A stretch of 64,000 nt of DNA from SZUA-442 sp963753185 (GTDB lineage: Bacteria; Actinomycetota; Acidimicrobiia; Spongiisociales; UBA5794): the NCBI GenBank assembly GCA_963753185.1, contig CAVWBO010000007.1:2636353-2700352 (forward strand), written 5' to 3'. This document shows, piece by piece, positions 1 through 9,326 of this stretch (the first letter of the stretch is position 1; the number at the start of each line of letters is the position of its first letter). The position numbers and the translations under genes were made by a program. The notes under the pieces were generated by a model that had not been told where the DNA came from, did no database searches, and was given only the letters and a program-made list of their open reading frames with translations.

Positions 1-159
1 GCCGCTCTCGTCGGTCCGGATGTCGACGGTGCCGCCCTGCTCCACGCAGTACACGGATGCAGGGTTCGCGATTCCCGTCTCGCCGTTGTCTTCATCGTCA
101 CCGGCACATCCTGAGAGGCTCAGGACGACAGCGAGGGCGATTGCGATGGCGCCCTTCAT
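1..159 (-). CDS. DUF333-type lipoprotein, N-terminal part (runs off the left edge)
   Basis: The 53 visible residues begin with a short lipoprotein signal: a positive start, a hydrophobic stretch and the lipobox LSGC with the acceptor Cys at residue 18. An acidic linker follows. Next comes NPASVYCVEQGG and an IRTD segment, the signature of DUF333, a small cysteine-containing domain of exported proteins of unknown function. A clear Shine-Dalgarno (GAGGAGGG) lies about 5 bases before the ATG at 159. The C-terminus lies outside the window. Outer face of the cytoplasmic membrane is the likely location. Confidence 0.8.
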   Translation of the reverse strand, partial: MKGAIAIALAVVLSLSGCAGDDEDNGETGIANPASVYCVEQGGTVDIRTDESG

Positions 160-336
160 GGTTGCCCTCCTCGGGTACGTGAGCCCTCGATACGGCGGTG
201 AGGGGTATCGACATCTCCTCGACCAAGTCCCCTCTCGGCCGGATGGCGGGCCCGGGGTCCTTACCGACCGTTACCCCGATAGGACGTTCACGGCTCCATC
301 GCGGTTCCTCCGTCGGGACACCATCCCGCCGAGCCG

Positions 337-1002
337 CTACTCCTCGTCGTTCACGGGTGCGAGGCCTTCTGGTGCGAGGCCTTCGCCCTTGACGAACCAG
401 GCGATCCCGAACGCCCACAGCGCGACCGACTCGAGCCAGAAAACCGGTCTCAAATCGTCCACGCCGGTGTCACGGAAGAACCAGCCGTGGATTCCGATGA
501 GGGCGATGCAGCCCAGGATCGTTACCCCGCTGATGCGATAGATCCGGTTCCGGAGCACCTTCTCCGGTGTCGGCTCCCCGCCCGTCTTCGTGAACTGCCA
601 CAGCGCGAAGTACGCCAGGGTGAGGAACAGCAGCAACGCAGACACCATGTGGACGCCCTGGACGAAGCCCACACTGCTGGTCGTCGGGAACAACGCGACA
701 CCGATCGCGAACACACCGCCGAGGTTGCTCGCCACCTTGTCCGAAGGCAGGAACCGCGGCTGGTCTGGGTCTCGGTCGTATCCGAGGTAGAAGGAGAGGA
801 AGACCCCGATGGCGAACAGGATCCCAACGAATGCGTCGCCCATCACGGTGTCGACGTAGTCGCTGATCGTGGGTTGGAGCCCCTGGTCAGGTGCGAGCAC
901 GAGTACGCCGAGCGCGAGGATCACCGGCATGGCGATGCCGAGAACGCCGATCGCCTTGCGCAGCGCGAGGTACGAGCGGACGTGCGAGTCCGACTCACCC
1001 AT
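337..1002 (-). CDS. Polytopic membrane protein, DUF998-like
   Basis: The protein has 221 residues and about six hydrophobic helices: near residues 14-36, 55-75, 92-110, 118-138, 160-178 and 188-205. There is a charged loop after helix 2 (YDRDPDQPRFLPSDK). The arrangement resembles small DUF998-type membrane proteins, but no catalytic motif is visible and I do not assign a function. The start is chosen at 1002 because AAGGAGG sits 4 bases upstream; an in-frame ATG seven codons earlier has no such site. It is followed on the same strand by the DUF333 lipoprotein, with a 177-base gap holding nothing recognisable. Confidence 0.75.
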   Translation of the reverse strand: MGESDSHVRSYLALRKAIGVLGIAMPVILALGVLVLAPDQGLQPTISDYVDTVMGDAFVGILFAIGVFLSFYLGYDRDPDQPRFLPSDKVASNLGGVFAIGVALFPTTSSVGFVQGVHMVSALLLFLTLAYFALWQFTKTGGEPTPEKVLRNRIYRISGVTILGCIALIGIHGWFFRDTGVDDLRPVFWLESVALWAFGIAWFVKGEGLAPEGLAPVNDEE

Positions 1003-1052
1003 TGCGCCTCCTTCCGTACACACGCGATCCTACGCGAACAGCCATCGGGCGA

Positions 1053-1631
1053 TCAGGCACCGTTCCACGCATCCCGGGTGAGCGCGCGATCCATCACGAT
1101 GAGCGCGTCGGACGGCCCGACGAGGCTCAGGAGGTGCACGGCGCCGCCACTCAACTCCGGATCGGCCACGACGGCGCTCCAGATCGACGACACGGCTGCC
1201 GCGTGATCGCCAGGCGACGGGTGGCCGTTGACCATACCCTTCACCCTTGCGGCGATGGTGAGCTGCCGTGCAAGCCGATCCGCCTCATCGAGACGCGCCT
1301 CATCCGACGCGATCCGAGAAGCCAGGAGATCGGCGGCCTCCGCCAGCACCTCCGCGGCCACGGCCCTCACGACCTTGCGCCTCGCAAGGTTCCCCGTCAC
1401 CACGACGCCGTCTGGCACGACGCCCCGGCTCGCCGAGTCGAGCCGGGCGCGCAGTGCCGCGATGCTCCCCGCAGCAGGCATCCGATTGCGTTCGAGGACA
1501 CCCTCGGCCTCGACCAGCCACGCCCTCACGGCGATCGGGCCGTCGGACGATCGCGCATCGAGCGCATCGACGATGCCGGGCAGCTCGAGCAACAGCCGGT
1601 GGAACTCCTCGAGGTTGACGACGGGTAACAC
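1053..1631 (-). CDS. Hypothetical helical protein, third gene of the DUF2589 operon
   Basis: This 192-residue protein is rich in Ala, Arg, Leu and acidic residues and is predicted by eye to be mostly helical, with no signal peptide or membrane segment. I recognise no family. It starts at a GTG only 6 bases after the stop of the preceding gene, without its own strong ribosome site, so translation is probably coupled. Its place behind two genes of the DUF2589 cluster suggests it is part of the same assembly. The central residues 66-110 are amphipathic and could form a coiled coil. Confidence 0.7.
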   Translation of the reverse strand: MLPVVNLEEFHRLLLELPGIVDALDARSSDGPIAVRAWLVEAEGVLERNRMPAAGSIAALRARLDSASRGVVPDGVVVTGNLARRKVVRAVAAEVLAEAADLLASRIASDEARLDEADRLARQLTIAARVKGMVNGHPSPGDHAAAVSSIWSAVVADPELSGGAVHLLSLVGPSDALIVMDRALTRDAWNGA

Positions 1632-1637
1632 CGCCGA

Positions 1638-2321
1638 TCACTCGGGGACGAGCCGTGTCGTCTGCTTGCCGTCGTCGGAGTCGATCGTGGTGAGTTCCAT
1701 GGAATCCTCCCGAATCGTCAGGCGCAGCCTCGTCACGGTCTCTGCGGGCCCGGCCTCCCGGACCTGCCCGGTCTCGACCAGGGCAGAGATCCGTGGAGGT
1801 GGGGAGCGCAGGGCGAGCATCGTGAGCCTCGCCTCGTCGCCGAGGGCCTTCGAGACGACTGACGCCTTCTCCTTCCCGATCGTGTCGGACAGCGAGCCGA
1901 TGGCGGCGTTCGTGAGCCGGTCGGCGAACCGGTTCGTGTCGACCGCTACCTCGACGGGGACGTCTGGCTTGTCCATCGCCTCATCCAACGCGCTCATCAG
2001 TTGCTCACGCTGATCCGCACTCAGGCGGACGCGGTTCGCCGTGAGGTGCTTCTGCAGGAGCTTGTCGAACTGCTTTCGAGCGTCCTTGGTCTTGCCGCCA
2101 CCGCGTGGTGACTCCCCTTGCCGCGGATGGTCGCTGCCTGCGATCACGACGGGCACCTCCATCTCGATCTCCGGGAGCCGGACCCTCGGGATCGGCATGT
2201 GGCGCAGGAGGGGGTGGCTGGCATACAGCTCAGCCACCCTCACCGTCTCGAGGTCCGCGTGGACCCGCGCCGTCACGACCTCCGACATCAGCTGCCCCAG
2301 ATAGTCACCCAGATTCGTCAT
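1638..2321 (-). CDS. Hypothetical protein of the DUF2589 operon
   Basis: A 227-residue soluble protein of unknown function. Residues 1-35 look helical. They are followed by a proline-rich segment with a strand-like stretch (RLPEIEMEVPVVIAG), then a basic linker near 70-85 and a long helical region. It starts at an ATG preceded by GGGAGG at good spacing, 35 bases after the DUF2589 gene. Such companions with a short 'P-hydrophobic strand-P' segment are often seen next to DUF2589 genes, but the function of the whole neighbourhood is not established. Confidence 0.7.
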   Translation of the reverse strand: MTNLGDYLGQLMSEVVTARVHADLETVRVAELYASHPLLRHMPIPRVRLPEIEMEVPVVIAGSDHPRQGESPRGGGKTKDARKQFDKLLQKHLTANRVRLSADQREQLMSALDEAMDKPDVPVEVAVDTNRFADRLTNAAIGSLSDTIGKEKASVVSKALGDEARLTMLALRSPPPRISALVETGQVREAGPAETVTRLRLTIREDSMELTTIDSDDGKQTTRLVPE

Positions 2322-2356
2322 TGCCGCCTCCCGGGGTCAGGTCGCATGAGCAGCCG

Positions 2357-3013
2357 TCAGGCGGCAGCAGCTGGCTGGGACGTGATCGCATCCTCGAGGA
2401 TGCCGAGGACGCGTTCCATCCCTGCCGGCATCTCGTCCTGGACCGCCTTCACGTGGATGGCGAGCGAATACGTTCGCGTCACCTTGTTGCCCTGGGTGGT
2501 GTTGCGCTGGTACGCAGTCGACACCTTGAGCTTCGCCGACCCGAACAGCCACCCGGCCTTCGCCTCGGTCGATGCGTTGATGTTGAGCCCCGTGACCGTC
2601 TTGCGGTATGAGATCGAGTTGATCTTCGCGTTGAAGTCGATCGTGGTCTCATCGATCCGGATGAAGGGGATGGGCAGCATCGTGAGGATCGGAACCTTCA
2701 GCTCCTGGTCCTCGTACACGGCGGGAACCGCTGGTGATGCGGCGATGGGCGGCACGGCAGCAGGGTCGGCGGCGACCGCTGGCACGTACGGGCTGACCTC
2801 CTTCGGATACGTGAACGTGACGTAGATCGGTTCGTTCGTCGACGTGTCCCCGCCTGCGTCCTCGAAGTCGTCCGGTGGTTGGAAGCCAACTTCCTTGATG
2901 AAGTTGACGGTGGACATTGCGGCCTGGGCCTGTGCGTTGATGACCGCTACGAGCGGTCCGCCGATCATCGATTCGAAGTCGATGCTCGACAGTTCTTGTC
3001 CTGGTGTTGGCAT
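2357..3013 (-). CDS. DUF2589 domain protein
   Basis: The 218-residue protein shows the DUF2589 layout. An N-terminal helix (IGGPLVAVINAQAQAAMST, about residues 17-35) leads into 'VNFIKEVGF'. A strand (IYVTFTYPKEV) and a low-complexity Pro/Ala linker (about residues 80-100) follow. The hallmark segment is VPILTMLPIPFIRIDE, followed by a strand 'IDFNAKI'. The C-terminal half carries beta segments and ends in a helix. DUF2589 has no established function. GGAGGA lies 7 bases before the ATG. It is first in a three-gene operon with the two hypotheticals downstream. Confidence 0.85.
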   Translation of the reverse strand: MPTPGQELSSIDFESMIGGPLVAVINAQAQAAMSTVNFIKEVGFQPPDDFEDAGGDTSTNEPIYVTFTYPKEVSPYVPAVAADPAAVPPIAASPAVPAVYEDQELKVPILTMLPIPFIRIDETTIDFNAKINSISYRKTVTGLNINASTEAKAGWLFGSAKLKVSTAYQRNTTQGNKVTRTYSLAIHVKAVQDEMPAGMERVLGILEDAITSQPAAAA

Positions 3014-3295
3014 GGGTGCATCCTCCGTCCTCCATCACCAGGCGTTTGGACGCACCCGAACCGTCACAGATGGGTGTCCACCGTTGCGGTTGGGAGCGGA
3101 CTGTGCGGTGGTGAGGAAGGTTGCTCGTGATCCGATGGCGGCCTCGTTGACTCCTTTCCCGTTGTGGCTGCCTTCGGTCCCCGAGCCTTTCGGAGACATC
3201 TCCCGCACGGATCTGCGACCGCCCAGTGGCCGCATCCATGCAAACCCACGATCAGCGTACGCGCCGACAGTGACCACGCGAGTGACTATTTCTGG

Positions 3296-4669
3296 TCAGG
3301 CACCGGTGCGAGGAGGCGTGCTGGTGGCCCAGTCGAGTTCGTAGACGTGGATCGGGTCGTGGATGCCTGCGAGTTCGTGGAGCCCGCTGCTCGTGAACGT
3401 GTATGCCTTGCCTGCGACCAGGTCCCTGACGATGTTCGAGACGAGAACCTGATCACCATGCGCCGCGCCCATGATGCGCGAGGCCCTGATGATCGATGTC
3501 CCGTACAGGTCTGCGTCCTCCTCGATAGGTTCTCCCGCGTGGATCCCGATTCGAATGTGGATCGGGATGTCCGCTCGCTGCGCCCTCATCCTGAGTCCGT
3601 CCTGCATGGCGATCGATGCATCAAGGGCACCCGACACCGACGTGAACGTCGCCATGAGCCCGTCGCCCGTCCACTTGATGACGGCGCCGCCATGGCTGGT
3701 CACCGCTGCCCTGAGGATCTCGTCGTGTTCTCGGAAGGCCCGTCTGGCGGGTTCGTCCCCGTAGCGCTCCACGAGATCCGTCGAGCCCACGATGTCGGTG
3801 AAGACGATGGTGTGGACACTCGCCGACCGACCGGACGTCTTGGCCGTTGCGCCGTCGGCAACGAATCCCAGGATCTCGTTGACGAGGTCGATCGTATGCG
3901 GGTCGTCGGGTTGTGGCGGCAGGTGGACCGTGCCTTCGATGATCACGGCGCGGGAATTCGGGATGCCGGCGGCGAGTGCCCTGCCGTTCTCGGGGGGAAA
4001 CGCCCGATTGTGGCTTCGGTGGATGATCAGGGTCGGGGCAATGATCGACGGTAACTCCGGCCGGATGTCCCACCCATAGAGCATCTCCATCGTCGAGGCT
4101 GCGACCTCGGCCGACGCGCTCTCTCGCTGCCATCGGGCGAACTCTGCTTGCTGGGCAGTGTCGGCATCAGGGATGAGCATGTCCGTCATGACCTTGGAGC
4201 CGACGCCCCACGAGGCCCGGATGATGTCGACGAAGCTCTTCCGGAACGCTTCGGGGGCGAGCCCCGCTCCGTAGGCGGTGCATGAGTAGAGGACCAGCTT
4301 GTCGACCCGATCGGGGTGAACGGCGGCGTAGTCAGCCGCGACCGTCCCGCCCTCTGACACACCAAGGAGGCTGAAGCGGTCCAATCCGAGGTGGTCCGCC
4401 AGGGCCTCGACGTCGTACCGCTCTGTCTCCATCGTGAAGACCGTTCGGTCCCGATCAGACAGACCGCACCCGTGCTTGTCGTAGGTGATGATCGTCAGAT
4501 GCTCGGTTAGTGGACCGAAGAGGAGGCTGAGCGGTTCCTCCCAGAACCACTTCAGGTGGGTCGTCCATCCCGGCACCACCATGAGGGGCGGTCCCGAACC
4601 GGCGGTCGAGTAGGCGATATTGACCATGTCGGGTCGCTGGTAGTACCTGAGGTCATGGGGCACGGCCAT
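3296..4669 (-). CDS. Alpha/beta-hydrolase fused to a class III nucleotidyl cyclase domain
   Basis: The 457 residues split into an alpha/beta-hydrolase (about 1-270) and a class III cyclase homology domain (about 285-450). The hydrolase has the nucleophile elbow GVSEG (Ser105) and a late His (GTVH, residue 249). The usual acid position, in IIHRSHNRAFP, carries Asn instead of Asp. The cyclase part has the first metal Asp (FTDIVGST, D292), Lys332 and the second metal Asp (TGDG, D336). In the 'N...AR' motif the Asn is replaced by Ile (GTSIIRASR), so cyclase activity is doubtful. Fusions of this type are known from actinobacteria. The gene is divergent from the APH-fold kinase across 211 bases. 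Confidence 0.9.
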   Translation of the reverse strand: MAVPHDLRYYQRPDMVNIAYSTAGSGPPLMVVPGWTTHLKWFWEEPLSLLFGPLTEHLTIITYDKHGCGLSDRDRTVFTMETERYDVEALADHLGLDRFSLLGVSEGGTVAADYAAVHPDRVDKLVLYSCTAYGAGLAPEAFRKSFVDIIRASWGVGSKVMTDMLIPDADTAQQAEFARWQRESASAEVAASTMEMLYGWDIRPELPSIIAPTLIIHRSHNRAFPPENGRALAAGIPNSRAVIIEGTVHLPPQPDDPHTIDLVNEILGFVADGATAKTSGRSASVHTIVFTDIVGSTDLVERYGDEPARRAFREHDEILRAAVTSHGGAVIKWTGDGLMATFTSVSGALDASIAMQDGLRMRAQRADIPIHIRIGIHAGEPIEEDADLYGTSIIRASRIMGAAHGDQVLVSNIVRDLVAGKAYTFTSSGLHELAGIHDPIHVYELDWATSTPPRTGA

Positions 4670-4880
4670 GGTCCGAACCTAGTCCCGAAGACGGGCGGCG
4701 GTCCAGGTGTTTGCATCGCGCGCGCCATCTCCTCGGACAACGCATGCGCCTGCTGCGACAGGGTGTTGTACCACCCGAGTCCAGGGGTTGATGGTGTCCT
4801 CTCCGGCTCGTACCACCGTAGCCCGCCGTGATGGAACCCATGATCAGTGACAGCCACGGTGGGCTGGCAGAATCCGGGTC

Positions 4881-5849
4881 GTGAAGAAGCCATGGGATGA
4901 GCTGACCGAGCGTGGGAAGCTGCGGAGGCTCCGGGCCGTCGCCCTCACTGCGCTCGGCGACTTCGATATCGAAGTGGAGCGGGTGTCGCTCATCGGCGGA
5001 TTCGTCAACGCCCTGTTCCGGATCGATACCCCTGACGGGCCGCGCGCGCTCCGCGTCGATCTGATGCAGGAGCACTCTGATGCCGACGCCGAGGTCGAGT
5101 TGGTGTGGCTCGAAGCGCTGTCCGGTCACGTCAACGTCGGCGTTCCGATCCGCTCCCGAGACGGCGCGCTGTTCACCCACGCCGACGGTCCCGGCGTTCC
5201 GGGTGCCCGCCGATGTGTGCTCTTCACCTGGGTCCCTGGCGGCCCTCTGGCCGACCGGATCTCGCCGAAGCTGTTCGAGCGGTATGGCATGCTGTCGGCC
5301 CAGCTCCACGTTCACGGTGCAGCCCACCTACCAAAGCATCGACCGATGGTGTGGGACCGCGTGCACTACTTCCCGGAGGAGGCCGACCCCGTCGTCTACG
5401 ACCGACCCGAGCATGCGGATGCCTTTCCGGAGGGTGGGCTCGACGTCGTCGAGCGGGCGAAGGCCATCGTGGAGCCGAGACTCGCCGAGGTGACAGACCG
5501 ACAGGTCGTCCACGGCGACCTTCATATCTGGAACGTTCACGCCCGGCGCGACGATCTGTGGGCGCTCGACTTCGAAGACATCATGTGGGGGTCCCGCGCC
5601 CAGGACATCGCCATCAGCCTCTACTACATCCAGGACCGCGTCGACTGCGACGACCTGACCGTCGCCTTTCGGCATGGCTACGAACAGGTGGCGCCGTGGC
5701 CGACCGACGATGATGAGCTCGCGGTGTTCATGGCTGCGAGGCGTCTCATGTTCGTGAACTACGTCTTCAATATCGTCATGCCCGACCGGCAGGAGTTCCT
5801 CGCCAGGTCGGTCGATCGGCTCCGCAGCTTTCTCAATCGGCCCGGCTGA
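4881..5849 (+). CDS. Aminoglycoside phosphotransferase-fold kinase (APH/SrkA/ThrB2-like)
   Basis: The 322-residue protein has the APH kinase core. A nucleotide-binding beta-rich N-lobe contains IGGFVNALFRI. The hinge region is VLFTWVPGG. The catalytic loop is HGDLHIWN (D213 as base, N218 for metal), followed by DFED (metal Asp at 230). The family phosphorylates small molecules, such as homoserine, choline or antibiotics, or proteins (SrkA). The substrate cannot be told from sequence, and resistance should not be assumed. It starts at a GTG without a visible Shine-Dalgarno, compatible with a leaderless message. Confidence 0.85.
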   Translation: MKKPWDELTERGKLRRLRAVALTALGDFDIEVERVSLIGGFVNALFRIDTPDGPRALRVDLMQEHSDADAEVELVWLEALSGHVNVGVPIRSRDGALFTHADGPGVPGARRCVLFTWVPGGPLADRISPKLFERYGMLSAQLHVHGAAHLPKHRPMVWDRVHYFPEEADPVVYDRPEHADAFPEGGLDVVERAKAIVEPRLAEVTDRQVVHGDLHIWNVHARRDDLWALDFEDIMWGSRAQDIAISLYYIQDRVDCDDLTVAFRHGYEQVAPWPTDDDELAVFMAARRLMFVNYVFNIVMPDRQEFLARSVDRLRSFLNRPG

Positions 5850-5865
5850 ACTGCAAACGGGCTCC

Positions 5866-5889
5866 GGGCGACTGATCTGCACGTCGCCC
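5866..5889 (+). terminator. Short hairpin after the APH-fold kinase gene
   Basis: A perfect 7-bp inverted repeat (GGGCGAC / GTCGCCC) with a 10-base loop begins 17 bases after the stop codon. There is no clear T-run, so this is a terminator-like hairpin rather than a textbook terminator. Confidence 0.4.
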
Positions 5890-5970
5890 CGATCGGAGGA
5901 TGCCGAGATCACCTGCGGTGATGTCCTTGTAGGGCGACACAGGCCGCGCAACTTCCGATAGCGTGGCGCC

Positions 5971-8900
5971 ATGTCATCGACCAGCCTCGCGACGATCATG
6001 TTCACCGACCTGGTGGATTCCACCGGCCAGAGGGCACGCATCGGGGACGACGCCGCCGACCTGGTCGCTGCGGAGCATGACCGGATCGTGACCGAGGCCG
6101 CAGAACGACACCGAGGGCGCGTCGTGAAGACGCTCGGTGACGGTGCGTTGGCGATCTTCCCGTCCGCCCTCGATGCCGTCGAGGCCGGTATCGCCATCGC
6201 TGAAGAGGCCAAGAATCGCACCACGTCGGATCCCAGCGTCGGAGACCTCTCAATACGCGTCGGGATCCACGCCGGTGAGGTGTCGACGGCGGAAGGGGAC
6301 GTGTCCGGGCTGCCCGTTGCGATCGCGGCACGGGTCTGTGGTGTCGCCAACGGCGGCCAGGTCGTGGTGACGTCGGTCGTGCGCTCGCTCCTCGGCAGTC
6401 GCGGTGATGTGACGCTCGTGTCCACCGGCGCGCACAGGCTCAAGGGGGTCGCAGAGCCGATGGAGTTGTGGACAGTTGCGGTCGACGACGCAGCGGAGGA
6501 GCACGGCGCCGCCGCCGAACCGATTTCGTATCCGCCATTCCTCACCCGAGGGATGCCGGTCGCGCTCGTGGGCCGTGATGAGGACCTGGCGAGGCTCGAC
6601 GATGCACACGCACGGGCCTCGGCGGGGAGGGCGACCTTCGTGGCGGTTGCGGGTGAGCCGGGGATCGGCAAGACGGCCCTCACCTCGACGTGGGCGCGCT
6701 CGGCCGCAGACAGCGGCGCCACGGTCCTCGGAGGGCGGTGCACGCCGGACGGTGCGTTGCCCTACGAACCGTTCATCGAGATCGCCCGTTCAGTCCTCGA
6801 CGCCCGACCCCGACGCCTCGCCGATCTGGGACCCGCGGCAGGCAACGTGGCGATGCTCGTTCCGAGTGTCCCTGCACCACCCGGGCTACCGGCACCTGCG
6901 CAGGCGGATCCCGACACGATGCGATACCTCATGGCGGACGCGTTCGTATCCCTGATCACCCCCGACCCCGACGAGGCGGCCACCGTCGTGGTCGTCGACG
7001 ACCTCCAATGGGCGGACGACGGCTCCATCGACGTCCTCGTCCACCTGGCCCGCCTCGAGGGGCAGCACCGGGTCCTGGTCGTTGGCACCTATCGCGACAC
7101 GGATCTCACCCGCAACCACCCCCTCCCCCGCCTTCTCGCCGACCTTCGCCGCGAGCGTCGCATCGACCGCATCGTCCTCGATGCGCTGGAAGCCGACGAG
7201 GTGGCGGAGATGGTGTCGGCCCGGGTCGGTCACGCCATCGCCACCGACGTCATCAACTCGATCGCGTCCGAGACGAAGGGCAACCCCTTCTTCGTCGTCG
7301 AGGTCGTTGCCCACCTCCTCGACGAGGGCGCCATCGACGACACGGGAAGGTGGACATCGGAGATCCCGATCGAGGACTACGGCATCCCAGAAGGTATCCG
7401 GGATGTCATCGGGCGCCGCATCGACCGTCTCGGCGCCGATGCGCTCCCGTTCTTCGAGGCGGCCGCCGCGGTGGGTCCATCATTCCGGATCGACCTCGTC
7501 GCCCGGGTCTCCGGTGTCGACGAGACGACAGCCGAGGACATCGTCGACGAGGCCGTCGGGGCGGGGATCCTCACCGAGGGCGACATGGTGGAGGAGGCGA
7601 CCTTCGCCCACGCCCTCGTCCGCCAGACCGTCTACGAGGAGCTCTCCCCGAGGCGTCGGATGCGCCTCCACCGATCGATCGCCACCGCGCTCGAGGATGC
7701 CGGTGCCCCCGCCACCGAGAGCCTCCCCCACTGGTTGGCGGCCAACGATCCCGAGAGCGCCCTCCCGGCCGCGATCCGTGCCGCGTCCGAGGTGCGCACG
7801 GCATCCGGTCAGGTCGAGGCGATGCGGCATCTGGAGCTTGCCCTAGAACTGTGGGACGACGTCGACGATCCCGAGACCGTGGCAGGGACGAGCCATGCCG
7901 AGCTCGTGATGGAGGCCTCGGTCGTATGGGCCGACTTCGCCAGTGAGCAGACCAAGGCCATGGAGCTCATCAACGCGGAGATCGACGCGGCCCCGAAGGA
8001 TCCATCCATGCTGGCGCGCCTGTACACCCGCAAGAGCGAGCACCTGTGGCAGGCCGGGGACATCGCTGGCGCCAAGGATTTCCTCCGAAGGGCGCTCGAG
8101 GCGATCCCCGGTGATGAGCCGTCTGGCGAGCTCGCCCTGCTCCAGTCCTACACGGCAGGCAGGCTGATGACGTCAGGGCACTTCAGGGAGTCGATCGAGG
8201 AGGCCCGTCGCGCACTCGCCATGATCGAGGCCCTCGACGGTCAAGCACCGATCGCCGCCGAGATGCGTGCCGTGACCGTCCTCGGCAGCTCCGAAATGTC
8301 GATCGGGCACATCGATGAGGGAGAGCGTTGGTTCCAACGCCTGGCGGAACTCGCCGAGGCGACCGGCAACGTGCGCTCCCGCAACACCCGCTACATGAAC
8401 CAGGGTGAGGGCTACCGGATCAATGGTCGCTACGACGACGCGCTCGCACTCTTCGATGAGGGCATCGCGTGGTCCCACGAGATCGGTGCCGACCGGTGGG
8501 TCAGGGCGCTGACGGCAAACGCCGCCGAGGTGCTGTTCATCACGGCGCGCTGGGACGAGGCCGCCGCCCGGCTCGATGCGTTGCCCGAGTCCACCATCCT
8601 CGATTTCCCCGAGGTGAACGTGATCGGCAGGCGGCTGCTGCTCGCGGCGAACCGTGGCGAGGACGACCTGTTCGACGTGTTGATGAACCGCATTGGCGTC
8701 CACGACATCGCCAACCAGGAGCAGCAGGTCAACGCCATGATCTACGAGGGGATCATCTCGCACCTTCGCTGGAAGGGTCGCTTCGAGGAGGCGTTTGCGA
8801 TCGCCTCCGAGGCGATGGCCGGCTGGCGGGACATCGTGCACCTGACCGAGGCGGCAGCACCCACTGCAAACGCCGTCGGGGTGGTCGCCGACGCAATCGA

Positions 8901-9237
8901 GGCAGGCATGGCAGGGGCCGACTGGCTCGCCTCGGCTCGGGCCTGGAACGACCATCTCCAGCGGTCCGAGACACCCGAGCCCCAGGTGGGGGTCTGGAAG
9001 GCCATCGCCGCTGCGGAACTCGCCAGGGGTGAGGGCGTTGACGACCCGAACCTGTGGCGTGCAGCGCTCCCGAGGGCCGCCGATCGCCCGTACGTCGAAG
9101 CGATCATCCAGTGGCGCCTCGCTCGCTCACTGCAGCGGACCAACCCCGACGACCCCGAGGCCGGCACCCTCGTGGAGGCCGCCAGGGGCACTGCCGCCCG
9201 TCTCGGGGCGGTCCCGCTCCTGACCGCGCTCGGCTGA
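5971..9237 (+). CDS. Class III cyclase-AAA ATPase-TPR signalling protein
   Basis: A 1088-residue protein. A class III cyclase homology domain (about 1-170) has FTDLVDST (D13), Lys53 and GDG (D57). The transition-state Asn of the 'VN.AAR' motif is Ala117, while Arg121 is kept. An AAA-type ATPase of the AAA_16/STAND kind starts near 195, with Walker A GEPGIGKT (228-235) and Walker B VVVVDDLQWAD (339-349). The C-terminal half is helical and TPR-like. No LuxR-type HTH is present at the end. It is probably a cytosolic sensor/scaffold whose ATPase and TPR regions bind ligands or partners. The start lacks a Shine-Dalgarno; TAGCGT ends 6 bases before the ATG. Confidence 0.9.
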   Translation: MSSTSLATIMFTDLVDSTGQRARIGDDAADLVAAEHDRIVTEAAERHRGRVVKTLGDGALAIFPSALDAVEAGIAIAEEAKNRTTSDPSVGDLSIRVGIHAGEVSTAEGDVSGLPVAIAARVCGVANGGQVVVTSVVRSLLGSRGDVTLVSTGAHRLKGVAEPMELWTVAVDDAAEEHGAAAEPISYPPFLTRGMPVALVGRDEDLARLDDAHARASAGRATFVAVAGEPGIGKTALTSTWARSAADSGATVLGGRCTPDGALPYEPFIEIARSVLDARPRRLADLGPAAGNVAMLVPSVPAPPGLPAPAQADPDTMRYLMADAFVSLITPDPDEAATVVVVDDLQWADDGSIDVLVHLARLEGQHRVLVVGTYRDTDLTRNHPLPRLLADLRRERRIDRIVLDALEADEVAEMVSARVGHAIATDVINSIASETKGNPFFVVEVVAHLLDEGAIDDTGRWTSEIPIEDYGIPEGIRDVIGRRIDRLGADALPFFEAAAAVGPSFRIDLVARVSGVDETTAEDIVDEAVGAGILTEGDMVEEATFAHALVRQTVYEELSPRRRMRLHRSIATALEDAGAPATESLPHWLAANDPESALPAAIRAASEVRTASGQVEAMRHLELALELWDDVDDPETVAGTSHAELVMEASVVWADFASEQTKAMELINAEIDAAPKDPSMLARLYTRKSEHLWQAGDIAGAKDFLRRALEAIPGDEPSGELALLQSYTAGRLMTSGHFRESIEEARRALAMIEALDGQAPIAAEMRAVTVLGSSEMSIGHIDEGERWFQRLAELAEATGNVRSRNTRYMNQGEGYRINGRYDDALALFDEGIAWSHEIGADRWVRALTANAAEVLFITARWDEAAARLDALPESTILDFPEVNVIGRRLLLAANRGEDDLFDVLMNRIGVHDIANQEQQVNAMIYEGIISHLRWKGRFEEAFAIASEAMAGWRDIVHLTEAAAPTANAVGVVADAIEAGMAGADWLASARAWNDHLQRSETPEPQVGVWKAIAAAELARGEGVDDPNLWRAALPRAADRPYVEAIIQWRLARSLQRTNPDDPEAGTLVEAARGTAARLGAVPLLTALG

Positions 9238-9326
9238 GAGTCCAATCCGACGTCAGGACGTGCGACCCCGCGGTGAGCCGGGACGAACCTCTTCAACGGG
9301 CTCGGTGGTTGTGGCATGGTCGCACG

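Noticed and set aside
20..541. Long plus-strand open frames opposite the first two genes
   Set aside because: They are Arg/Pro/Ser-rich shadows of minus-strand genes, a usual effect of high GC.
3035..3277. 80-codon minus-strand frame upstream of the DUF2589 gene
   Set aside because: No ribosome site, no family resemblance and an unlikely residue mix; left as intergenic.
4881..5849. Antibiotic resistance (aminoglycoside phosphotransferase)
   Set aside because: The fold is shared by choline, homoserine and protein kinases, and nothing in the sequence points to aminoglycosides.
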